DNA from: Burkholderiales bacterium RIFCSPLOWO2_12_FULL_65_40 | Lineage (GTDB): Bacteria > Pseudomonadota > Gammaproteobacteria > Burkholderiales > Burkholderiaceae_C | Assembly: GCA_001770955.1 (NCBI GenBank) | Contig: MESL01000002.1 | Span: 98,529 to 162,528 of the forward strand | Length of the DNA stretch: 64,000 nt | Direction: 5' to 3' | In this document: in pieces, positions 9,777 to 17,689 of the stretch | Layout of the letters: the number at the start of each line of letters is the position of its first letter | Numbering within the stretch: the stretch's first letter is position 1 | The notes under the pieces: generated by a model | Databases searched by the model: none | What the model was told of the DNA's origin: nothing | Seen by the model: only the letters and a program-made list of their open reading frames with translations | Program-made: the position numbers and the translations under genes

Positions 9777-9941
9777 GGGCCGGGTGGGGTGTACGGATCG
9801 CACGGCCTGCAGGGAAGCCGTCGGATCGCATTCTAGGGCCGCGTGCGCGCTGCCATGCCGTGGCCGGTTTGTCCTGCATCAGCCGCACCAGAAATACCTG
9901 CACTGGCCAACGGCGCTTGGCATTGTCAGTACCATCGACGG

Positions 9942-12023
9942 ATGATCCCTGTGCATACCCTGCCCTCTGAATCTCAGGCCGGCATCCCCCCGACCACCCG
10001 CCAGGTGCGCGGCGCCTGCCCGCACGACTGCCCCGACACCTGCGCCCTGCTCACCACCGTGGAGAACGGCGTGGCCACGCGCGTGCAGGGCAATCCGGCG
10101 CACGCGCAGACCGGCGGCGTGCTCTGCGCTAAGGTGTCCAAATACCCCGAGCGCACTTACCACGCCGAGCGCATCCTCACGCCCCTCAAGCGCAGCGGCC
10201 CCAAGGGCAGCGGGCAGTTCACACCCGTGAGCTGGGACGAGGCACTTTCCGACATCGCCGCGCGCCTGGGCGCGATCGCCGCGCGCGACCCGCAGGCCAT
10301 CCAGCCCTACAGCTACGCCGGCACCATGGGCCTGGTGCAGGGCGAGAGCATGGACCGGCGCTTCTTCCACCGCCTGGGGGCCTCCTTCCTGGACCGCACC
10401 ATCTGCGCCACGGCGGGCGGCGAGGGCCTGGTGCACACGCTGGGCGGCAAGGTGGGCATGAAGGTGGAGTTCTTTGCCGAATCCAAGCTCATCCTCATCT
10501 GGGGCAGCAACTCGATTGGCAGCAACCTGCATTTCTGGCGCATCGCCCAGCAGGCCAAGCGAGACGGCGCCAAGCTCGTGTGCATCGACCCGCGCAAGAG
10601 CGAAACCGCCGAGAAATGCCACGAGCACATCCAGCTCCTGCCCGGCACCGATAGCGCGCTGGCACTGGCGCTGATGCACGAACTCATCACCCACGGCTGG
10701 CTGGACCACGATTACATCGCGCGCCACACAGTGGGCTGGGAAAAACTGCGCGAGCGTGCCCTGCAATGGCCGCCCGAGCGCGCCGCGCAGGTGTGCGGCG
10801 TGCCGGTGGAGCAGATCCGCCAGCTCGCGCGCGATTACGGCACCACCCAGCCCGCCGCCATCCGCCTGAACTACGGCATGCAGCGCGTGCACGGCGGCGC
10901 CAACGCGGTGCGCGCCGTCGCCTGCCTGCCCGCCCTCACGGGCGCCTGGCGGCACCGCGCGGGCGGCGTGCTGCTGTCCAGCTCGGGCAGCTTCCCGGTG
11001 GACCGCGCCGCGCTGCAGCGCCCGGACCTGCTGGCCGGCCGCAGCCCGCGCACCATCAACATGGTGACGATTGGCGACGACCTGTTGCGCGAATCCTCGC
11101 CCGCCTTCGGCCCCAAGATCGAGGCCCTGGTGGTCTACAACAGCAACCCCGTGGCCGTGGCGCCCGAATCGGGCAAGGTGGTGCAGGGCTTCGCGCGCGA
11201 GGACCTGTTCACCGTGGTGCTGGAGCATTTCCAGACCGACACCGCCGACTACGCTGATTACGTTTTGCCCGCCACCACGCAACTCGAACACTGGGACGTG
11301 CACCTGGCTTACGGCCACACCGACGTGCTGCTGAACCAGCCCGCCGTGGCCCCGCTGGGCCAGGCGCGCAGCAACACCCAGGTGTTCCGCGACCTGGCAG
11401 CACGCATGGGTTTCACCGAGTCCTGCTTCCAGGACAGCGACGAGCAGCTCTGCCGCCAGGCCTATGGCGCCAAGGTGGACTTCAACCAACTGCTGGAACA
11501 GGGCTTTGCCCCGCTGGGCGGGCCGGACGCGCCGTTTGCCGAAGGGGGCTTTCCCACACCCTCAGGCAAGTGCGAGTTCTTCAGCGAGCGCCTGGCCGCG
11601 CAGGGCCTGGACGGCCTGCCCGACCATGTGCCCAACCACGAGGCCGCCGGCACCTCTGCACAGTACCCGCTGGCCATGATCTCGCCGCCGGCGCGTAACT
11701 TCCTCAACTCGACCTTCGTCAACATCAAAAGCCTGCGCGACATCGAGGGCCGCCCGCTGCTGGAGATCCACCCGCAGGACGCGGCCGCGCGCGGCATCCA
11801 GGACGGCAGCGTGGTGCGCGTGTTCAACGGCCGGGGCAGCTACCGCTGCCACGCCCATGTGAGCGAGCGCGCCCGGCCCGGCGTGGTGAATGGCCTGGGC
11901 ATCTGGTGGCGCAAGCTCGGCATGGACGGCAGCAATGTGAACGAGCTGACCAGTCAGGCGCTGACCGACCTGGGGCGCGGGCCGACGTTTTATGACTGCC
12001 TGGTGGAAGTGGAAGCCGGCTGA
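9942..12023 (+). CDS. molybdopterin-dependent oxidoreductase (formate dehydrogenase/DMSO reductase superfamily)
   Basis: CPHDCPDTCALL...CAKVSKYPERTYHAERILTPLKR; molybdopterin and dinucleotide-binding domains; start at ATG 9942. Confidence 0.9.
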   Translation: MIPVHTLPSESQAGIPPTTRQVRGACPHDCPDTCALLTTVENGVATRVQGNPAHAQTGGVLCAKVSKYPERTYHAERILTPLKRSGPKGSGQFTPVSWDEALSDIAARLGAIAARDPQAIQPYSYAGTMGLVQGESMDRRFFHRLGASFLDRTICATAGGEGLVHTLGGKVGMKVEFFAESKLILIWGSNSIGSNLHFWRIAQQAKRDGAKLVCIDPRKSETAEKCHEHIQLLPGTDSALALALMHELITHGWLDHDYIARHTVGWEKLRERALQWPPERAAQVCGVPVEQIRQLARDYGTTQPAAIRLNYGMQRVHGGANAVRAVACLPALTGAWRHRAGGVLLSSSGSFPVDRAALQRPDLLAGRSPRTINMVTIGDDLLRESSPAFGPKIEALVVYNSNPVAVAPESGKVVQGFAREDLFTVVLEHFQTDTADYADYVLPATTQLEHWDVHLAYGHTDVLLNQPAVAPLGQARSNTQVFRDLAARMGFTESCFQDSDEQLCRQAYGAKVDFNQLLEQGFAPLGGPDAPFAEGGFPTPSGKCEFFSERLAAQGLDGLPDHVPNHEAAGTSAQYPLAMISPPARNFLNSTFVNIKSLRDIEGRPLLEIHPQDAAARGIQDGSVVRVFNGRGSYRCHAHVSERARPGVVNGLGIWWRKLGMDGSNVNELTSQALTDLGRGPTFYDCLVEVEAG

Positions 12024-12025
12024 AC

Positions 12026-12079
12026 GCTATTGAATATATAGCTTGATGCGCATTACCATCCTAGCCTGGAGCCGTATTT
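12026..12079 (-). repeat. family A repeat, copy 2
   Basis: minus: AAATACGGCTCCAGGCTAGGATGGTAATGCGCATCAAGCTATATATTCAATAGC. Confidence 0.8.
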
Positions 12080-12103
12080 CTCTCAAAAGTGCACCGGCGG
12101 GCG

Positions 12104-13099
12104 CTACTCCGTACTTTCGGCCAGGACAGCCACTGTCTGGTCGATGGCGCCGCACAGGCTGAGCCCATCGCGGCCCCTCATCTCGATGCGCACGGTGTCG
12201 CCGGCCTGCAGGTAGCCGGTGGAGGGTTGGCCGTCCTGCAGCGTCTCCAGGCAGCGCTTCTCGGCAATGCTGGCGTAGCCCTTGGCGCCGTCCTTCTGGC
12301 CCACCGGGCCGCTGCAGACGATGCTGCCGGCACGCAGGTGGCGCGTCTGGCAGGCCTGCGCGATGAGCTGGCCGAAGTGGAAGTCCATGCCTTCGCCGGC
12401 ATCGCACAGGCCGACCTTTCGGCCGTTCCAGGTCGTCTGCAGCGTGAGCAGCACGCGGCCCGGTTCCCAGGCAGCGCCCAGTTCGTCGAGCGTCACGGCC
12501 ACGGGGCTGAAGGCAGTGGCCGGGCGGCTTTGCAGCGGGCCTTGGCCGCGTTCGCGCTCCAGGGGTTCAAGGCTGCGCAGCGCCACGGTGTTGGCCAGCA
12601 TCACCAGGCGCACGCCGTCAAGCGCCTGCGCCGGTGTGCTGCCGCGCAGCACGTCGCCCGTGACCACGGCCAGCCCGGCGCCAAAGTCGATGCCCATGGC
12701 CTCGCTGGGCGCCACGATGTCGTCGCAGGGCCCCGCACAACCATCGCTGGCTGCCTGGTGCAGCAGCGGCGTGCGGCGCTGGGCCTCGGGCAACCCGGCA
12801 CCGCGCGCCTGGCATTCCCGCTCGGCATGGTGCAGAGAGGCCCGGCCCTCCAGGCACTGGTAGGCGCGCGGCAGCGGCGCCAGGCACTGGCGGGGATCGA
12901 AGGGAAACGCATGGCGCGCGCGGCCGGCATTGAGGCTGTCGTACAAGTCCTGCAACTGGGGCGAAAGAAAGCCCCAGTCGTCGAGCACCTGCTGCAGGCG
13001 GTGCGCGATGCCGGTAGCGTAGTGGGCCGTACCCAGGTCGCGCGAGACTACCACCAGTTGGCCGTCGCGGGAACCATCCTTGAGGGTGGCAAATTTCAT
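12104..13099 (-). CDS. fumarylacetoacetate hydrolase family protein
   Basis: MKFATLKDGSRDGQLVVVSRDL...; GIDFGAGLAVVTGD, GSIVCSGPVGQKDGAKGYASIAEKR; real gene inside the over-extended ORF 12104..14227. Confidence 0.85.
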   Translation of the reverse strand: MKFATLKDGSRDGQLVVVSRDLGTAHYATGIAHRLQQVLDDWGFLSPQLQDLYDSLNAGRARHAFPFDPRQCLAPLPRAYQCLEGRASLHHAERECQARGAGLPEAQRRTPLLHQAASDGCAGPCDDIVAPSEAMGIDFGAGLAVVTGDVLRGSTPAQALDGVRLVMLANTVALRSLEPLERERGQGPLQSRPATAFSPVAVTLDELGAAWEPGRVLLTLQTTWNGRKVGLCDAGEGMDFHFGQLIAQACQTRHLRAGSIVCSGPVGQKDGAKGYASIAEKRCLETLQDGQPSTGYLQAGDTVRIEMRGRDGLSLCGAIDQTVAVLAESTE

Positions 13100-13237
13100 G
13101 GCGTGGGTGCGTTGTGGGGGTGAAGGGCTCGGCAACGCGGCAGGAGGAGATGCCACGGCACGCGGGATTCTAGGGCAGCTCCAAGCGGCCGCAACGCGCC
13201 GTCGGTTACCCTCGTGCCTGATTCTCTGGCCGATTGC

Positions 13238-14368
13238 ATGATTCCCCCCCGCCCCCTGCTGCTGATCACCGCCCTGGTGCTGGCCCTGCACGCCCTGGTG
13301 CTGGGCGGTGCCCTGCCGCACGGGTCGGCCCCAGCGGCCGAGGCGCCCCTGGCCTTTGCCACGCGCACCATCGCCGCGCCACCGCCCGCACCCTCCCCGC
13401 GCAAGGCCGAGGCAGAATCGCCCCCCCCAGCACAGCCCGCGCCGCGCAAAAAACCCCGCCCGAAACCCGCCATGCAGGAGGGCCCCACCGTGGCCGCCAG
13501 CCCCCTGTTCCCGGCCTCCGCCAGCGAGGCAGAGCCGCCCCCCGAGCCTGCGACGCCCTCCGGCGACGCCAGCGCCCCAGAGCCCCCCCCTTTGACAACA
13601 GTGGCAGAAACCGGGGCACCGCCCCCCGCCAACCCCGAGCCCAGCGACACCCCGGCCACCCAGGGCAGTGCCATCGCCATCACGCCCCCCGGCACCGCCG
13701 AGGGCACGGGAAGCCCGCAGCCGCCCGCCGTGCGCATTCCGGCACCCGTGCGCCTGGGCTTTGACGTCACGGGCCAGGCCAAAGGCTTCCAGTACAGCGC
13801 CCGGGCCGAATTGCTGTGGCAGCACGACGGCCAGCAATACCAGGCACGGCAGGAAATCAGCGTGCTGTTCCTCGGCTCGCGCTCGCAGACCAGCGTGGGC
13901 GAGATCACGCCCCTGGGCCTGCAACCCCGGCGCTTTGGCGACCGCTCGCGCAGCGAGCAGGCGGCGCACTTCGATTTCGCCCTGGGGCGCGTGAGTTTCA
14001 GCGCCAACACGCCGCCCGCCACGGTCGCGCCGGGGGCACAGGACCGGCTCAGCGTTTTTCTGCAGCTCGGTGCCCTGCTCTCGGCGGCACCGGAGCGCTT
14101 TGCGGTGGGCACGCGCATCAGCATTCCGACCGTGAGCGCACGCGCCGCCGACACCTGGACTTTCACCGTCGAGGGCGAGGAAACCCTGGAGCTGCCCATC
14201 GGCACGGTGCAGGCCGTGCAGCTGCAACGCCTGCCCCGCCGCGACTATGACCAGAAGGCGCAGGTCTGGCTGGCACCGGAGCTAGGCTACCTGCCCGTGC
14301 GCATCCGCATCACCCAGACCAGCGGCGACTTCGCCGAACTGAGCCTGCGCAGCCGCGCAACACCTTGA
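13238..14368 (+). CDS. DUF3108 domain-containing protein, proline-rich N-terminal half
   Basis: N-terminal TM, low complexity P/A/E linker, C-terminal DUF3108-like domain (FDVTGQAKGFQYSARAELLWQHDGQQYQARQEISVLF). Confidence 0.75.
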   Translation: MIPPRPLLLITALVLALHALVLGGALPHGSAPAAEAPLAFATRTIAAPPPAPSPRKAEAESPPPAQPAPRKKPRPKPAMQEGPTVAASPLFPASASEAEPPPEPATPSGDASAPEPPPLTTVAETGAPPPANPEPSDTPATQGSAIAITPPGTAEGTGSPQPPAVRIPAPVRLGFDVTGQAKGFQYSARAELLWQHDGQQYQARQEISVLFLGSRSQTSVGEITPLGLQPRRFGDRSRSEQAAHFDFALGRVSFSANTPPATVAPGAQDRLSVFLQLGALLSAAPERFAVGTRISIPTVSARAADTWTFTVEGEETLELPIGTVQAVQLQRLPRRDYDQKAQVWLAPELGYLPVRIRITQTSGDFAELSLRSRATP

Positions 14369-14380
14369 GACACCCCCCTG

Positions 14381-14414
14381 TGGCCCTTGCGCGGCGGCCG
14401 CTGGCCTGGGCCGC
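14381..14414 (+). repeat. family B GC-rich modular intergenic repeat, partial copy (3' module)
   Basis: GGCCCTTGCGCGGCGGCCGCTGGCCTGGGCCGCG, near-identical to 41532..41565. Confidence 0.75.
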
Positions 14415-14556
14415 GTTCTTTGTTGGGGCTGCTGGAGTGGCAATAGCATGCTTCTCTGACACGGCCCGGATTTCGTGGAATACTGGATTCGTGGTTCAGA
14501 CTTGAACTTGACGACGCCGTTGCCATCTGACAAGGACAAAGATCAGGGAGAACACC

Positions 14557-14853
14557 ATGCACATGCTCTACGACTCGGACTCCTTCGTGGTGGTCCACAT
14601 GCTGCCCGATGCCATTGCTGCGGACAACCCGGCACTGAACGATGCCGTGCCGCCCGTTCCGCAACTGGCACGCCACGGTTTCGAGATCGTGGACAAGCGC
14701 TCGGGCAAGGAGGTCTACCTTGACGGCTCCTGGGCCGAGATGTTCCAGCAGCAGATCCTGGCCTGGCAGCGCGACGCCCCCACGCAGGAAGAGGTCGAAG
14801 ACACGCTCGACCGCTACACCGGACTGGCACAGAACCCGGTGGTGGTGCACTAG
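14557..14853 (+). CDS. DUF3567 domain-containing protein
   Basis: 98 aa MHMLYDSDSFVVVHM...HGFEIVDKRSGKEVYLDGSWAEMFQQQI. Confidence 0.8.
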   Translation: MHMLYDSDSFVVVHMLPDAIAADNPALNDAVPPVPQLARHGFEIVDKRSGKEVYLDGSWAEMFQQQILAWQRDAPTQEEVEDTLDRYTGLAQNPVVVH

Positions 14854-14885
14854 TATTTTTGCCTGAGTAGGTGCATATCTCAGAC

Positions 14886-14982
14886 TCCCTCTCCCCCTGC
14901 GGGAGAGGGTTGGGGAGAGGGGGAGCAAGCACGCCGCGCCCAAACACCCCTCTCCCCCGCCCTCTCCCGCAAGGGGAGAGGG
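14886..14982. repeat. inverted pair of CCCTCTCCC...GGGAGAGGG palindromic units
   Basis: CCCTCTCCCCCTGCGGGAGAGGGTTGGGGAGAGGGGG and its inverted copy CCCCTCTCCCCCGCCCTCTCCCGCAAGGGGAGAGGG separated by about 24 nt. Confidence 0.85.
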
Positions 14983-15050
14983 CGCTAATCCCGAGCGCCG
15001 CTATTTGCTCAGAGGCTGGTGTCCATATCTGAGGCATGTCGCTAATCAGG

Positions 15051-15107
15051 TATTTTTGGGCTCTGGCGCTTATTTTACGGGCGCCAGCAGCTATTGATTC
15101 AATAGCA
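15051..15107 (+). repeat. family A repeat, copy 3
   Basis: TATTTTTGGGCTCTGGCGCTTATTTTACGGGCGCCAGCAGCTATTGATTCAATAGCA. Confidence 0.9.
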
Positions 15108-15121
15108 ATTCAAAACCGCAT

Positions 15122-15670
15122 TCAGCCCGAAGCCCCGCGCCGACGGCGCATTTCCGCGCCCATGGCCTGCACCGCCTCGGGCGCCAGCAGGGCGCGGGCC
15201 GCCGGGTACACCAGGTCTTCCTCCAGGCGGATGTGCTCTGCATAGACGCCGGCAAAGCGCGCCAGCACGGCCTCATCCGGGGCGCTGAAGGACTCCTTCG
15301 TCCCCTCGGCCAGCGCCTGCAACAGCGCGCGCGCTGCCTGCCAGTTCGCCGACATGGCCTCGTGGTCCTGCTGCAGCTCGCGCACGGCGGCCACCGTATC
15401 GGCGCCGCCCCGCTCCAGCAGGGGCGGGAACACATGCAGTTCCTCGTCCTCATGGTGCAGGGGCGCCGCCATATCGAAGTAGCGCAGCACATCGCGCGCT
15501 GCCTGGCGAGCAGAGTCGTCACAGGGGTGATCGTGCAGGTAGTCCTGCAGTTTCTGCAGCAGTGCCAGCGAGCGCAGCACGCGCTCGTGGCAGGCCTCCA
15601 GCATGTCAAACGGCGTGTCGAAGCCCACGGCGGGGTCGCCGAAACCGGGCAATGCATGGGAAGCAGTCAT
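15122..15670 (-). CDS. hemerythrin HHE cation-binding domain protein
   Basis: His/Glu pattern H..V..SLA, HEDEELHVFPPLL, DHEAM, AEHIRLEEDLVYPAA. Confidence 0.85.
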   Translation of the reverse strand: MTASHALPGFGDPAVGFDTPFDMLEACHERVLRSLALLQKLQDYLHDHPCDDSARQAARDVLRYFDMAAPLHHEDEELHVFPPLLERGGADTVAAVRELQQDHEAMSANWQAARALLQALAEGTKESFSAPDEAVLARFAGVYAEHIRLEEDLVYPAARALLAPEAVQAMGAEMRRRRGASG

Positions 15671-15671
15671 G

Positions 15672-16280
15672 TCACTCCAGTGAAGTCAGGTAGTCGGCCG
15701 GCACGGGCCGCGCCCGCGCGGCCTTGCGCGAGAGCACGGTACCCAGGCTGACAAAGCACAGCGCATGTTCGCCGCGCTGCAGGCCAAACAGGGTGCGCAA
15801 AAGCTCCGACTGGAGTGCCTTGCCGCTGGTCAGGGCCGAGCCAAAGCCCAGGGCCGTGGCCATCAGCAGCAGGTTCTGCACAGCGCAACCGGCCGACAGA
15901 ATTCGCTCGTTCAAATCCACGGCAGGGTCGCCACGCTGTCCGTCCACCACCAAGAGCAGCAGCTCGGGCGAGCGGTACGCCTTTTCGCGCGCCTGCTCCA
16001 CCTGTTCGGGAAGGGCAGCGGCATCGCGTTCCCGCAGGGCCACGGCAAACACTTCGGCCAGGCGTGCGCGCTGCGCCTGTGGCACCCGCACGAAGCGCCA
16101 GGGCAAAAGCTGGCCGTGGTCGGGGGCATGGGCGGCGGCGGCGACGATGGCCTGGAGCTGCTGCGCATCCGGCCCCGGCGCACCCAGCCGCTTGGGCAGG
16201 ATGGTCTGGCGCGCCTGCATGAGCTGGGCCGCCATGGCTGCAAAGTCACCGCCAGACGGCAGCGGGGCGTTGTCTTGCAT
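15672..16280 (-). CDS. nitroreductase family protein
   Basis: MQDNAPLPSGGDFAAMAAQLMQARQTILPKRLGAPGPDAQQL...APDHGQLLPWRFVRV; AGCAVQNLLLMATALGFGSALTSG. Confidence 0.85.
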   Translation of the reverse strand: MQDNAPLPSGGDFAAMAAQLMQARQTILPKRLGAPGPDAQQLQAIVAAAAHAPDHGQLLPWRFVRVPQAQRARLAEVFAVALRERDAAALPEQVEQAREKAYRSPELLLLVVDGQRGDPAVDLNERILSAGCAVQNLLLMATALGFGSALTSGKALQSELLRTLFGLQRGEHALCFVSLGTVLSRKAARARPVPADYLTSLE

Positions 16281-16291
16281 GGCGACCATCT

Positions 16292-17617
16292 TCAACCCGG
16301 GCGGCCGTCGGCGCGCAAGCGGCCATACCAGGCCCCCAGCCGGACACCCCAGACCGCCATGCACCCGGCCCAGAGCAGGGACGCCGTCACCAGCAGCCGC
16401 TGCTCCTGCCCCGTGGGAAAGGCCGCAGCAATGCGCAAGACCGTGGCGACCTGCAGCACCCAGAACAGGGACCACGCAATGCGGTCGGCCACCAGGGCCC
16501 GCCCGCTGTGGCCGCACGACACCCGCGTGACCATGGCCAGCATCAGCGACCCCAGGCACCCCATGGTGAGCGCATGCAGCGCCCCCAGCCCCATGTGGGG
16601 CGATTCGAAGAACAGCGTCAGAAACTGAGAGATCCCGCCCAGTACGAACGACAGACCCAGCCAGAAGAACCCGATGTGCAGCATGGCCAGCAAGCGGTTC
16701 TTGAGGCTTTGCACCAGCCCCCACACCCCTGCCAGCCACAGCAGCACCGCGCCCACACCGATCTCCAGCACGCCGCGCACCAGCAGCCACACGGGCGCCA
16801 CCGGCCCGCGCAGCGGGCCGTCATATTCCACCCAGACGGCAGCCGCTTCGAACATGGCCGCGCCCAGCATGAGCCAGAGCAGCCAGAACGGGCGCCAGAC
16901 CTGGATGAACGGCATGGCGCTGGATGTAAAGAAGGGAATCATGCGGTGCGCCACCGTGGCGTACACCACCAGCACGAAGCCCCACAGCGCCGTGAGCACA
17001 AAGACGCGGGCAATGTCCTGCGCACCACAGACCAGACTGAGACACATGCCCAGCAGGCTGAGCACCCCCACGCCCAGGGCGACGCCAATGGCGTGCGCAT
17101 GCACCTGATCCGGGGCCTGGCTGCACAGCACCAGCCGCCAGAACAAAGAGGCCATCCACGCCAGCCCCACCCAGGCCACACAGCCCCCCAGCAACGCCAG
17201 GACAGAATCGATATGCCCACCCGCCAGCCAGACGAGCCAGCCGGCCGCCTGCAGCACCAGAGCGGGCCGCAGGGCGGTAGTCTCCCAGGGTTCAACGCCG
17301 AGCCACTTGGGGCCCGCCGTGAACAGAAAACCCGAAAAGAAGAGCGGGATGAAGCCGAACACCATGACCGCCGCATGCAGGAGCGAGGGCGACAGCCCGA
17401 AGTGCATGGACAGCGCCCCGTCACTGATCCGCGACACCTGCACCAGCGCCCACCAGGCGCCCGAGGCAACCAGCAGCACCATGGCCAGGAAGAAACCCAG
17501 CCGGTGCGGCGCCAGCATCAGATAGCGGGACCGCCAGTGGCGGTCCAGTTGGGCCAGAACCTCGGGCGAGGGCTTGCCCGATTTCACCTTCAGGGGAATG
17601 ACCGGCCGGTCACTCAT
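16292..17617 (-). CDS. NnrS family multi-TM protein
   Basis: HRLGFFLAMVLLVASGAWWAL, HAAVMVFGFIPLFFSGFLFTAGPKWLGV, ARVFVLTALWGFVLVVYATVAHRMIPFFT. Confidence 0.88.
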   Translation of the reverse strand: MSDRPVIPLKVKSGKPSPEVLAQLDRHWRSRYLMLAPHRLGFFLAMVLLVASGAWWALVQVSRISDGALSMHFGLSPSLLHAAVMVFGFIPLFFSGFLFTAGPKWLGVEPWETTALRPALVLQAAGWLVWLAGGHIDSVLALLGGCVAWVGLAWMASLFWRLVLCSQAPDQVHAHAIGVALGVGVLSLLGMCLSLVCGAQDIARVFVLTALWGFVLVVYATVAHRMIPFFTSSAMPFIQVWRPFWLLWLMLGAAMFEAAAVWVEYDGPLRGPVAPVWLLVRGVLEIGVGAVLLWLAGVWGLVQSLKNRLLAMLHIGFFWLGLSFVLGGISQFLTLFFESPHMGLGALHALTMGCLGSLMLAMVTRVSCGHSGRALVADRIAWSLFWVLQVATVLRIAAAFPTGQEQRLLVTASLLWAGCMAVWGVRLGAWYGRLRADGRPG

Positions 17618-17689
17618 TCGGTTTCCAGATCACCCATGCCGGGGCGCGACACGGCAGAGCCACGAGGCACGGGTGAGGCCGAAATGGGA

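Noticed and set aside
12104-14227. 707 aa minus-strand ORF
   Set aside because: Over-extended; the real FAA hydrolase gene starts at 13099, the rest is antisense to the DUF3108 gene.
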